This document shows positions 1 to 8,263 of a stretch of DNA of 64,000 nt, piece by piece. The DNA comes from Altererythrobacter sp. TH136. Its GTDB lineage: Bacteria; Pseudomonadota; Alphaproteobacteria; Sphingomonadales; Sphingomonadaceae. Positions within the stretch are counted from its first letter, which is position 1; each line of letters starts with the position of its first letter. The position numbers and the translations under genes were made by a program. The notes under the pieces were generated by a model, which was not told the origin of the DNA, ran no database searches, and worked only from the letters and a program-made list of their open reading frames with translations. The stretch covers positions 1 through 64,000 of the forward strand of contig NZ_CP041409.1 of NCBI RefSeq assembly GCF_007065885.1, read 5' to 3'.

Positions 1-1749
1 GACGCTGTCTGCACCTGGGATATCATTGACCAGGACGTTTACCGTCACCGGCGCGTTCTCCGCCGCCTGACTGGCTGCGTCGGCGACCGCCGTGGGCTCA
101 TCATCGATAATCGTGATCGTGAACGTGTCGCTGTCGCTATCGCCGTCCACGTCGGTCACGGTGACGGGGATCGTCACCGTGGTGTCGTCGCCCCCGGTGT
201 TGTCAGTGAGCGTGAACGTATAGTCGACGGTGCCGGTGGTTGGATCGTATGCGGTGATCGTCAGCGCACCCTGCGGCAGGCTGATGACTTGCCCCGGGCC
301 CGTGACGACGACCCCGCCTACCTCGACGCTGGCGATGCCATCAGGCGCCGACACCGTGATCGTGCCGCTCGTGCTCTCGACATCGCTGGGCGAGTCGGTA
401 CCTGGCGCCTCGTTGGAACGTGCCGGCAGGCCCGCTTCGTCGACGATCGTGCCGGCCGATCCTGCGGGCGGCAAGGAGACGACCGCTGCGGGGCTGTCGT
501 CGATGGTGATCGTGAGTGTGGCGGTGTCGCTGCTGCCGTCACCATCAGTCAACGTGTACGTAAAGGTATCGGTGACGCCGCCCGCAGTGCCAGGCGTACG
601 AACAAAGGTATAGGAGCCATCCGCTTTCAGGGTCAGCGTGCCATATTGTCCGGCAACCACGAGGTTTCCGGTCGCGTCGTACGTGGAATCGCTCCCGCCA
701 AACCCGCTCACTGCGGTCACGCTCGCGCCGTCGGCACCCTGGACGTCGGCGCCAGCAGCGCCGCTGGTGGTGGCGGCGCCGGTTATCACGTTGCCAGTTT
801 CGGGTCCGTAGGTGCCAGCCGCGATCCGGTCAGTGTCGTTGTTCGCGACCGGCGCATCGTCGAGTACGGACACGGTGAGCGAAGCGTCCGCTGTGTCACC
901 ATCGGTGTCGGTCACGGTGACCGCAAAGGTATCGCCGGGCGTGCTGCCGACGACATTGTCGCTCAACGTGTAGCTGTAGCCGATCGCGCCGGGCGCAATA
1001 CTGGTGATCGTCAGGATGCCGTTCTTGCCCGCAATCGTCTGACCGATGGCGGTGATCGGAGTGCCGTTGATCGTGACGGAGGCCAGGCCGTCCGCCGCTG
1101 CGATCTGGATAGTCCCAATCGTGGTTTCCGAAGCGGCACCGGCGTCGCTGCCCGCCGGTTCGCCGTTGCCGCGCGCCGGCAGCCCTGCTTCTGCAACTTG
1201 CGCGGTAGCGAGCGTGGCACCCGCGGGCTGGTCGGGGGTGACGACGAATACATCCGGCTCGCGATCGATGAGCTGCGGGATGATTTCCTGTTCTTCCGGT
1301 TGGGGGAAGCTGAGCTCGGTGTAGGGGAGCAGATCACCCAGGCCGAACGCTGCCTGGAGCGGATCGACCGGACCGGCGAAGTCGCCGCCGGAACTCTGCG
1401 GGTTGCCTGCGGCAGGCTGCGGCTCGTTGCCGATGAGGAGTGCCGCGAGGTTGAGCGGCGGTATCGCGACATCGCCGATAACCAGTTGCGGCATGACAAT
1501 GGCGCCGTCGGGAATGACGTAACGCGTTCCATCGGCACCGGTGATGACCAGATCGCGCCCCTCGACACGGATGTTGTCGAGTTCGGTACCGGGCGGGAGG
1601 ATTACGACGCCTGCGGCATCGGGAGCGAGAACCTGCGCCGCAGCCCTGCCGCGTGGGGCCGCCGCAGAGACATTGGCCTGCATCAGATTGGAGGACTCGT
1701 CACCGACTGAGCGGTCCGCACCCGCCAGCGTGTTTTCATTGAAGTCCAT
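1..1749 (-). CDS. Giant Ig-like/VCBS-repeat adhesin, N-terminal part (runs off left edge)
   Basis: The frame is open on the minus strand from an ATG at 1749 to the window edge (583 codons seen), so the gene is incomplete. The first ~190 residues form a non-repetitive Pro/Ala-rich region with a short beta-rich stretch resembling the N-terminal prefix of BapA/LapA-type surface proteins. After this come repeats of roughly 100-140 residues with Asp-rich calcium-site-like motifs (for example VTVTDTDGDTADAS and DGDGSSDTATLTITIDD) and the recurrent phrase 'DEAGLPARxxE' that marks T1SS-143/DUF5801-type repeats. No signal peptide is visible, as expected for export by a type I secretion system whose signal is C-terminal. 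Likely a secreted or cell-surface biofilm adhesin. The repeat class is inferred by eye; the C-terminus and transporter genes are not in view. Confidence 0.8.
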   Translation of the reverse strand, partial: MDFNENTLAGADRSVGDESSNLMQANVSAAAPRGRAAAQVLAPDAAGVVILPPGTELDNIRVEGRDLVITGADGTRYVIPDGAIVMPQLVIGDVAIPPLNLAALLIGNEPQPAAGNPQSSGGDFAGPVDPLQAAFGLGDLLPYTELSFPQPEEQEIIPQLIDREPDVFVVTPDQPAGATLATAQVAEAGLPARGNGEPAGSDAGAASETTIGTIQIAAADGLASVTINGTPITAIGQTIAGKNGILTITSIAPGAIGYSYTLSDNVVGSTPGDTFAVTVTDTDGDTADASLTVSVLDDAPVANNDTDRIAAGTYGPETGNVITGAATTSGAAGADVQGADGASVTAVSGFGGSDSTYDATGNLVVAGQYGTLTLKADGSYTFVRTPGTAGGVTDTFTYTLTDGDGSSDTATLTITIDDSPAAVVSLPPAGSAGTIVDEAGLPARSNEAPGTDSPSDVESTSGTITVSAPDGIASVEVGGVVVTGPGQVISLPQGALTITAYDPTTGTVDYTFTLTDNTGGDDTTVTIPVTVTDVDGDSDSDTFTITIIDDEPTAVADAASQAAENAPVTVNVLVNDIPGADSV

Positions 1750-2132
1750 AGTCCTGTCCAATCTGAGACTGCGTTCGCATCGCGCGGCACATCAACGAGA
1801 TCGGAAGGCGTGCCGCGAGAAGTTCCAGACAAGCTGGAAACTCAACCCCCAATCGCGCGGCCCTGAACGCACTCACCAGCCGGGTAGCCCATGCGAGTCG
1901 TTCGTTAGTTCAAGTCGAACAGGATTCCGAAAAGGTTACAAGCTTATTTACCATTATAGCACCAGCGAGAGCGGTCCTGAGTTCAATCGTGCGCTCTCGG
2001 ATCGTTAGTTGATCCAGGCTGACACAAGTTGACTCTTGAAATTGCCTGCGGTGTTCTGAAGCGATCTTCTGTTGAAGGCGGGCGAGGGTTCCGAGTCGCT
2101 GAGGACAGCCGACATCCCGGGGGAGAGCCAAG
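1750..2132. other. Divergent intergenic region, no gene seen
   Basis: This 383-bp gap separates the leftward adhesin gene from a rightward hypothetical gene. It is clearly more AT-rich than its flanks around 1915-1965, where the promoters of both genes would be expected. I see no convincing coding frame, tRNA or strong inverted repeat. Confidence 0.5.
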
Positions 2133-2741
2133 ATGGCATCTGTATTGAGGGACAAAGTCGCTGTATCGGCCGTTGCCGCGGCGGCGCTGGCGCTGCTCGG
2201 CGGCGTTTCACTGATCCAGGCGGGAGGGGCAGGACGGCTTGCCGCTCCCATATACCCGCTCCGGTTCGAAATACCGGACCGTCAGGTGGCGACGCCGTTT
2301 CGCAGACCCGAGCTGGCGTCACCGGGCCAAGAGATTTTGGCGCCATCGCAGTCGAAAGGCCTCGAAGGTCCGGCAACCCTGCAGGTCGAGCCCCGTACTA
2401 AAAGCGTTTCGCCAGGAGTATTACCAGGCCTAGTCCCGGTCTCATTCCGCCTGCCTGGGGCAAAGCTGGAAGCCCCGTCGGACAATGGCGTGATTCCGGT
2501 TGCGATGCCGCTCTTTTATGATGGCATCGAGGTGGGGGTGGCGCCCATGTGGATCGATCCCGCAGGTGCCATCACGATCGATAGTGCTGCCTTGTCGAGT
2601 GCTGTAGCGACGGCCAATCCGCCGTTGGCAGACGCGGTGGCCCAATCGGGGCAGGATCGCACAAGCTTTTCGTCGCTGAGAGCGCGAGGCCTATCGGTCA
2701 ATTACGATCCGATCAATAATCGGGTCATCTTGCGAAATTAG
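2133..2741 (+). CDS. Hypothetical exported protein
   Basis: 202 residues, ATG start preceded by a GGGGGAGAG ribosome site. Residues ~9-30 form one hydrophobic Ala/Leu/Val-rich segment followed by a Gly-rich stretch, consistent with a signal peptide or anchor. The rest is Pro- and Ala-rich with no recognised domain; the C-terminal ~40 residues contain the phrase SLRARGLSVNYDPINNRVILRN, which looks like a small beta-structured end. It sits divergently from the giant adhesin and could serve its surface display, but nothing in the sequence proves this. Codon composition is like its neighbours. Function unknown. Confidence 0.55.
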   Translation: MASVLRDKVAVSAVAAAALALLGGVSLIQAGGAGRLAAPIYPLRFEIPDRQVATPFRRPELASPGQEILAPSQSKGLEGPATLQVEPRTKSVSPGVLPGLVPVSFRLPGAKLEAPSDNGVIPVAMPLFYDGIEVGVAPMWIDPAGAITIDSAALSSAVATANPPLADAVAQSGQDRTSFSSLRARGLSVNYDPINNRVILRN

Positions 2742-2755
2742 ACGCTACAGAGAGC

Positions 2756-3037
2756 CTACTGCGCCGGAACTGCGCTTCGCGAGGCTGGCGCTCGATCGCT
2801 GTTCCGCGCGATGCGCTTGCGCAATTGGCTGGCGGCGACGGCGGGGATGATCACCGACAATGCGATCCCGCCAAGTGAACAAAGCCCCAGCCATATGGCC
2901 ATCAGCGTCCCCCCCGCCTCGTACATGCCCCACAGCACGGGCACCGCAAGCACCAGCCCACGGATTTCGTTGAGGACCAGCGCGACGACACCCACTTTCA
3001 GCATAGCCGCAGCGAGGGATGATAACGAACCAAGCAT
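2756..3037 (-). CDS. Small hypothetical membrane protein
   Basis: 93 residues, ATG start. Two hydrophobic stretches (about residues 12-36 and 43-68) suggest two membrane passes, with a short basic loop (QLRKRIARN) and a polar tail rich in Ala, Ser and Arg. It lies 55 bp downstream of the M23 peptidase on the same strand, so it may be the last gene of the pilus transcript, and is convergent with the hypothetical exported protein (14-bp gap). No family recognised. Its small size keeps confidence moderate. Confidence 0.45.
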   Translation of the reverse strand: MLGSLSSLAAAMLKVGVVALVLNEIRGLVLAVPVLWGMYEAGGTLMAIWLGLCSLGGIALSVIIPAVAASQLRKRIARNSDRAPASRSAVPAQ

Positions 3038-3092
3038 GCGACACTAACTGGGCGAACAGAGTTTATATCCCGTTAAATGGGCGCTGCTTCGG

Positions 3093-3710
3093 TCATCGCG
3101 TCAGCGGATTGACTGCCCGTCCAGCCTGCCGGATTTCGTAGTGCAGATGCGGCCCGGTCGAGCGGCCGGTGGAGCCGACCAGGCCGACTACCTGGCCTTT
3201 GCTTACCCTCTGTCCCGGAGCGACCAGCAAACGGGAAAGGTGTGCAAAGCGCGTCTGGATCTGGTTGCCGTGGTCGACCACCACCAGTTGCCCGTAGCCG
3301 CCGTTCCAGTTGGCAAACGATACCACTCCGCTCGCCGTCGCGTAGACCGGCGAACCTGCAGGCGCGGCCAGATCGACGCCGCTATGCATGCGAACCCCGC
3401 CGGATACGGGATGTCCGCGCATTCCGAAGCGGCTGGTCAAGGACGACGATGCAAGCGGACGCCCGTCCACTCGCTGCGCCGCCGATGAGGCGAACGCCAT
3501 TCGTTGGTCCGCACGGACCGCGCCGTGCAGCGCAATCGGTGCTCCGAGGCCGTCGCCAGCCTTGCTGACGGTAATCACCGGCTTTGCAGCGGAATACGCC
3601 GTAGGGGTGGGCGCGGTTGACACCTCCTCCGCCCGTACAGCGCACCAACCAGCGCTCGCCGCCACCGCTTGGAGAACGGCGACATTCCTCCAGGCAGATC
3701 CCCGGGTCAT
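3093..3710 (-). CDS. M23 (LytM-type) peptidoglycan metallopeptidase
   Basis: 205 residues. A short N-terminal hydrophobic segment (residues ~9-25) points to export. The C-terminal half is a canonical M23 domain: MHSGVD (His109, Asp113), the FAHLS motif (His157) and the GPHLHYE motif (His188, His190), which supply the zinc ligands and catalytic His. Such enzymes cut glycyl or cross-bridge bonds in peptidoglycan in the periplasm. The start ATG overlaps the cpaA stop by 4 nt (ATGA), so translation is probably coupled to the pilus operon. This suggests a role in opening the cell wall for the Tad secretin or pilus, which is an inference; a general cell-wall enzyme is the alternative. Confidence 0.9.
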   Translation of the reverse strand: MTRGSAWRNVAVLQAVAASAGWCAVRAEEVSTAPTPTAYSAAKPVITVSKAGDGLGAPIALHGAVRADQRMAFASSAAQRVDGRPLASSSLTSRFGMRGHPVSGGVRMHSGVDLAAPAGSPVYATASGVVSFANWNGGYGQLVVVDHGNQIQTRFAHLSRLLVAPGQRVSKGQVVGLVGSTGRSTGPHLHYEIRQAGRAVNPLTR

Positions 3711-4183
3711 GCGAGCAACACCGCGACAAGGCCCCCGAAGCCAATGGCGACCCCGTAAGGCAACTTGTCGAAATCAGTAGACTCTCCAGGTGTCCTACGA
3801 GTCCGGCCATTTAGTCGGGTGACGAGGAAAACGACCAGCAGGATGAGCCCGCTGGCTCCCACTGCGGCCAGCAGCAGGAGACCACGATCGATCGGCAACC
3901 ATGCCGCAATGGCTGCATAGAACTTGGCGTCGCCCGCGCCGATGACCTTCATCGCGAACAGCGCCATGGTCACGATCAGTGCCGCAGCTAGATGAGCCAG
4001 AGCTAGGGCCGCGCCTTGCCAGCCTTGCTCGACGCCCACGTAAGCAAGACCCGCGAGCGCCGTCACTGCGCAGACCCAATTGGGGATTTTTCGCTGGAAT
4101 ATGTCTGTCCAGCAGGCCGTAGCGACCAGTCCGATAAGCAACGCCAGGAAGGCGATCTCAGGCAAGGCCAGCTTGTCGCCCAC
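3707..4183 (-). CDS. cpaA: Flp prepilin peptidase CpaA/TadV (A24 family)
   Basis: 158 residues, GTG start 7 nt after the preceding stop. An integral membrane aspartyl protease of the short type IVb class, without the methylase domain. The two catalytic aspartates are visible: Asp27 in TDIFQRKIPN and Asp85 in the GAGDAKF motif (GxGD). Several hydrophobic helices span residues 8-30, 37-78 and 95-122, and a last helix ends at residue 158. It cleaves the leader of the Flp pilin and the pilin-like TadE proteins at the inner membrane. It is placed near the end of the tad operon and overlaps the M23 peptidase downstream. Confidence 0.9.
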   Translation of the reverse strand: MGDKLALPEIAFLALLIGLVATACWTDIFQRKIPNWVCAVTALAGLAYVGVEQGWQGAALALAHLAAALIVTMALFAMKVIGAGDAKFYAAIAAWLPIDRGLLLLAAVGASGLILLVVFLVTRLNGRTRRTPGESTDFDKLPYGVAIGFGGLVAVLLA

Positions 4184-4190
4184 CGGGTTG

Positions 4191-4904
4191 TCAGTCCTTG
4201 GGCTCGGCCCGGCCGTCCTCGGTCCTGATCTCCGACAGCGCGAAGCGGATCGGATAGGACGGCGTTGCTGCGCGCCCGACTTGGATGACGGCCTGACGGC
4301 TGTCGCGTGCCACAGGTTCGGACCCGATCCGGACCTCGTTCACGGATACACGGTGCGCTGCGGTGCTTGAGGATTGCACGGTTATCCCGCCGCGCAGGCT
4401 TTTGACGGCATCGACGCGCTGGGGCGCGGCGGCGACTTGCATGGTTGGGGCGGCCGTGGCGCTTGGTTGAGGCTCGGGCAAGGGCACTGCCAGCACGGGT
4501 TCCGCGGCGCGCGGCATCCCGTTGCGGGTGTAGAACAGCGCCAAATTGGAGCGGTGCTTTTCCTCTTCGGGTGCAAGAGCGATCGCGGTCTGGAAAAACC
4601 GTTCAGTGAGGTCGCCGCGACCGAGGCGGCTGTACGCCACTGCCAAGCCGTTGAAAGCCGCGGCCGCATGCTCCGGGTAGGACTTCGCGATCATGAATGC
4701 GGCGATCGCATCCGATGTGCGGTTCTCGACCAAAGCAGTGCGGCCTTCCTCGAGTTGCTCTGCACCGAAGTTTTCCGGCAATGCCTGCGTATGTAGCGCG
4801 CTGCGCGACTGGCCGCCCATTCCGAGCATCTGGCATCCGCCAAGCGACAATGCGATGGCGACAGCCAGAGCTGCGGTTCTCGTCCTGGAATGGTTTGGGG
4901 ACAT
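4191..4904 (-). CDS. TadD-like TPR lipoprotein of the Tad pilus
   Basis: 237 residues from the ATG at 4904, which has an AGGAGG ribosome site 7 nt upstream. A longer frame reaches 4997 but its extra residues are antisense-like and lie inside tadC. The N-terminus is a lipoprotein signal (LSLGGC lipobox near residue 24). Residues ~50-130 contain TPR-like repeats (AIAAFMIAKSYPEHAAAAFN, LGRGDLTERFFQTAIALAPE). The C-terminal third is Pro/Ala-rich. TadD proteins are outer-membrane or periplasmic scaffolds that help assemble the secretin and pilus. It follows tadC with a 2-bp gap. Confidence 0.8.
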   Translation of the reverse strand: MSPNHSRTRTAALAVAIALSLGGCQMLGMGGQSRSALHTQALPENFGAEQLEEGRTALVENRTSDAIAAFMIAKSYPEHAAAAFNGLAVAYSRLGRGDLTERFFQTAIALAPEEEKHRSNLALFYTRNGMPRAAEPVLAVPLPEPQPSATAAPTMQVAAAPQRVDAVKSLRGGITVQSSSTAAHRVSVNEVRIGSEPVARDSRQAVIQVGRAATPSYPIRFALSEIRTEDGRAEPKD

Positions 4905-4906
4905 AT

Positions 4907-5884
4907 TCAGCCTCCTGACATGAGCGGGAAGATGTTGCGGACCATGAGGACCGCCGCGGGGAGCATGAGCGTGCCGATCATCGTCGGGAGCATGCACGCG
5001 ACGAGTGGTATGGAAATGAGCACCGGAAGGCGGTGCGCTTTTTCCTCGGCACGCATCTGGCGACGCTCGCGCATTTCCGCTGCGTAAACGCGCAAGGTGG
5101 TGGCTACGCTCGTGCCCAGCTTGTCCGACTGGATGATCAAGGTGGTGAAGGCTCGGATTTCGTCGACCGCCGATTCCTCGGCAAGCTTGCGGAAGGCTTC
5201 GTCACGCGAGGAGCCGGCCCGCAATTGCAGGACAGTGATCATGAGCAGCTCCGCGACCTTCGGGTGCGAGTTGACCATTTCGCGTCCGACCCGGTCCATC
5301 GCGGCCTCGAGCCCCAAGCCGGATTCGACACACACCAGCAGCAGATCGAGGCAGTCGGGGAAGCCATTGATGATCGCTTCCTTGCGCCGGTCCGCTCGCG
5401 CCCGGACGTAGAGGTTCGGCAAGTACAGGCCGACCAATGCCAGCACCGAGCCGATGAAATAGACCTTGAGGAACGACACTGGCTCGTCGCTCGAGTAAGC
5501 GAGCACGATATAACCGAGCGGCAGCACGAAAATCAGCATCAGCCGAACGAGCGTGTAGATGCGTGTCGCGGATGGCGAGGTGAACCCGGCTTGCTTCAGC
5601 AGCGCGGTGAGGCGTTCGTTCTTGGTATCGGCAAGATTGAGGCCCGCCCTCTCGACCGCAGCGGCGAGCTGGCTCCAAGCGGTTTTGCTCTCGCGTGCGC
5701 GCAGACTTTCCGATTGTCCGGGCACGAGCGCAGGGCCCGAAGTCAGACGTCCGAGCTGGTCGCGCACGGTTAGCCTGCGATTTGCGTAACTCAGGCCAAG
5801 GAGCGACAAACCGGCCACTACGCCGAACACGGCGAGGAGCAGCAAGATGCGGAACGTTGCGTTCTGTGCGGCGAGCTCGATCAT
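4907..5884 (-). CDS. tadC: Tad pilus inner-membrane platform protein TadC
   Basis: 325 residues, ATG start 1 bp after the tadB stop. N-terminal membrane helix (12-32), two further helices around 110-150, then the type II secretion F domain (~180-300; GFPDCLDLLLVCVESGLGLEAAMDRVGREM and LGTSVATTLRVYAAEMRERRQMRAEEKAHR) and a final helix. TadB and TadC together form the inner-membrane platform on which the CpaF ATPase acts to polymerise Flp. Length and motifs are normal for the family. Confidence 0.93.
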   Translation of the reverse strand: MIELAAQNATFRILLLLAVFGVVAGLSLLGLSYANRRLTVRDQLGRLTSGPALVPGQSESLRARESKTAWSQLAAAVERAGLNLADTKNERLTALLKQAGFTSPSATRIYTLVRLMLIFVLPLGYIVLAYSSDEPVSFLKVYFIGSVLALVGLYLPNLYVRARADRRKEAIINGFPDCLDLLLVCVESGLGLEAAMDRVGREMVNSHPKVAELLMITVLQLRAGSSRDEAFRKLAEESAVDEIRAFTTLIIQSDKLGTSVATTLRVYAAEMRERRQMRAEEKAHRLPVLISIPLVACMLPTMIGTLMLPAAVLMVRNIFPLMSGG

Positions 5885-5885
5885 G

Positions 5886-6887
5886 TCAGACCTTGATGTC
5901 CACGAGGGCGCGGATCCAGAAGACGCCGATGAAATACCACAGGATCATCAACGGCAGCCCGATGATGAAGATGATGTCCTGAGCAACGTCGAGGTAGAAG
6001 GCCGGATTGACGAGGAACATGCCGACAAAGGTCAGTACCGGAAGGACGGTGAGAATCCATCCGGTCATCCTGCCTTCGGAACTGAGCGCGCGGACCTTCA
6101 GGTACAGGCTCGCGCGGGCACGGATGATGGTCGACAGGTTCTCGAGAATCTCGGCGAGGTTGCCGCCGGTTTCACTCTGGACCGCCAGGCTGACGACGAA
6201 CATACGAATGTCCTCAAGGTCCCAGCGGTCGGCCATGGCGTCGAGAGCGTCGGTCAGGTCGGCGCCATAAGCCACCTCGTCGCCGATGAGGCCGAATTCG
6301 CTGCCCAGAGGGTCTTCCATTTCATTGGTCAGCAGATTGATCGCACCGGCGACCGGATGGCCCGAGCGGAGTGCCCGCACGAAGATGTCGAGCGCAATCG
6401 GGAATTGCTGCTCCATCTTTTTCCGCCGCCGCTGGCCAATGCCGTTGATAATCATCACCGGCAGGCCGACCGCCACGGCAAAGGCGAACGCGAAGCACAA
6501 CAGGAAGACGCCAGGTGTCAGCGGAAAGCCCGAGAACGAGGCGCTCAGAAGCAAAACTGTCGCGACCAGCAGCATCCCCGCGCCCATGCCCAGGAGCAGC
6601 TGCTGCAGGGTAAGCGGGATGGCGGACGCGAAGAGCGAGCGCTGCAGGCTGCGCATGAAGGCGGCGACCGGACCGGGTAATTCCTTGAAGTCGCTTGGTG
6701 CGTTCTTGCGAAGCTGTGCGGCGATCTCCAATCGATCGTTGCCTTGCCGGATCAGTTGAAGCCGCTTGTTGACCGCGGCGACGCGAGCCCGGTTGCGCCA
6801 AACCGTGCCGAGCAAGACCTGGCTGAGCAGGAAGACCGAGGCGAAGATCGCCAGCAGGATCACGACGCGGACAATAAGGTCGAGCAT
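5886..6887 (-). CDS. tadB: Tad pilus inner-membrane platform protein TadB
   Basis: 333 residues, ATG start, overlapping the cpaF stop by one base. Membrane helix at the N-terminus, two helices around 95-150, a type II secretion F domain (~165-290; FPIALDIFVRALRSGHPVAGAINLL, QSETGGNLAEILENLSTIIRAR) and two C-terminal helices. It pairs with TadC as the pilus assembly platform. No unusual feature. Confidence 0.93.
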   Translation of the reverse strand: MLDLIVRVVILLAIFASVFLLSQVLLGTVWRNRARVAAVNKRLQLIRQGNDRLEIAAQLRKNAPSDFKELPGPVAAFMRSLQRSLFASAIPLTLQQLLLGMGAGMLLVATVLLLSASFSGFPLTPGVFLLCFAFAFAVAVGLPVMIINGIGQRRRKKMEQQFPIALDIFVRALRSGHPVAGAINLLTNEMEDPLGSEFGLIGDEVAYGADLTDALDAMADRWDLEDIRMFVVSLAVQSETGGNLAEILENLSTIIRARASLYLKVRALSSEGRMTGWILTVLPVLTFVGMFLVNPAFYLDVAQDIIFIIGLPLMILWYFIGVFWIRALVDIKV

Positions 6888-8263
6888 CAGGAGAACTGCA
6901 ACTCGGGACGGAACAGGTCCGCGGGCAAGTCGATGCCGCTGGCGCTTGCATCCGCGAGCAGCTTGGGCCGAATACCGGTTGCCTCGAAGTGGCCCAGCAC
7001 TTCATTCTGATCGGACCGGCCGGTGATCTTGTAGCGGAAGATCTCCTGCATGGTGATGGTCGAGCTTTCCATGCCGGTCACCTCGGTTAGGCTGGTCACC
7101 TTGCGGCGTCCGTCGGCCAGACGAGCGACCTGAACCACGATGTCGATTGCCGAGGCGATCTGGGCACGCGCGGAGGCGGGTGATATTTCGATCCCGCTCA
7201 TGCCGATCATCTGCTCGATGCGGGACAGCGCGTCGCGCGGCGTGTTCGCGTGCACCGTGGTCATCGAGCCGTCGTGGCCGGTGTTCATCGCCTGGAGCAT
7301 GTCGAAGGCTTCCCCGGCGCGTACTTCACCGATGATGATGCGGTCCGGCCGCATGCGGAGCGCGTTCTTGACGAGGTCACGCTGATTCACCTCGCCGCGA
7401 CCTTCGATGTTGGCCGGGCGGGTTTCGAGACGCGCCACGTGCTCCTGCTGCAACTGCAATTCAGCCGAATCTTCGATCGTGACGATCCGCTCGCGCGAAT
7501 CGATGAACGAGGACATCGCGTTGAGCAGCGTCGTCTTGCCCGAGCCGGTGCCGCCGGAAATCAGCACGTTCTTCCGCGATGCCACCATCGCCCGCATGAC
7601 TTGCGCCATCGGCTCAGGGACGCTGCCGAGTTCAATCAGGCGATCGATCCCGATCCGCTTCTTCGCGAATTTGCGCACCGAGAGCAGCGAACCATCGATC
7701 GCCAGCGGCGCGATGATCGCGTTGACGCGCGAGCCATCGGCGAGGCGAGCATCGACAAATGGCGAGGATTCGTCGATCCGCCGCCCCACGGCACTGACGA
7801 TCTTCTGGATGATCCGCAGCAGATGCTTCTCATCCTGAAAGCGCGTCTGCACCCGCTCAAGTAGACCGAGCCGCTCGACAAACACGGTGAGATGGCCGTT
7901 GACGAGGATATCGGTGATCGACTCATCCTTGAGCAGCGGCTCGAGCGGGCCGAGCCCCAACAGTTCATCGAGGACCTCGATTACCAAGGCGTCGCGTTCG
8001 GCCGCGTTCAAAGCCTCGCGGCGCTCCGCGAGAAGCTCGCGGACGATGTCACGTATCTCCTGCTCGATCTGCGCGCGGGGAAGTTGGTCGAGCGCGGCCA
8101 GGTTGATCTTGTCGAGCAGGGCGCGATGGATGGAGACTTTCAGGCCGAGATTACGGTCAGGCGCCGGCGTGTCGGCCGTCGCCTTCGCAACGATGTTGGA
8201 ATCGGTGACCGTGGACCGCGTTGGCTGAGACGCGGTCGGTAGCTTGATCGACCACGCGTTCAT
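6887..8263 (-). CDS. cpaF: Tad pilus assembly/retraction ATPase CpaF (TadA)
   Basis: 458 residues. GspE/VirB11-like secretion ATPase: Walker A at residues 237-245 (GGTGSGKTT), Asp-box and Walker B region RMRPDRIIIGEVRAGEAFD, and the His-box GHDGSMTTVHAN. The N-terminal ~100 residues form the all-helical CpaF extension. It hydrolyses ATP at the cytoplasmic face of TadB/TadC to drive pilus extension, and in Caulobacter also retraction. The start overlaps the cpaE stop by 4 nt. Length is normal. Confidence 0.95.
   Translation of the reverse strand: MNAWSIKLPTASQPTRSTVTDSNIVAKATADTPAPDRNLGLKVSIHRALLDKINLAALDQLPRAQIEQEIRDIVRELLAERREALNAAERDALVIEVLDELLGLGPLEPLLKDESITDILVNGHLTVFVERLGLLERVQTRFQDEKHLLRIIQKIVSAVGRRIDESSPFVDARLADGSRVNAIIAPLAIDGSLLSVRKFAKKRIGIDRLIELGSVPEPMAQVMRAMVASRKNVLISGGTGSGKTTLLNAMSSFIDSRERIVTIEDSAELQLQQEHVARLETRPANIEGRGEVNQRDLVKNALRMRPDRIIIGEVRAGEAFDMLQAMNTGHDGSMTTVHANTPRDALSRIEQMIGMSGIEISPASARAQIASAIDIVVQVARLADGRRKVTSLTEVTGMESSTITMQEIFRYKITGRSDQNEVLGHFEATGIRPKLLADASASGIDLPADLFRPELQFS

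Noticed and set aside
289-1710. 473-codon rightward open frame
   Set aside because: Antisense to the giant adhesin; Arg-rich, no domain, no ribosome site.
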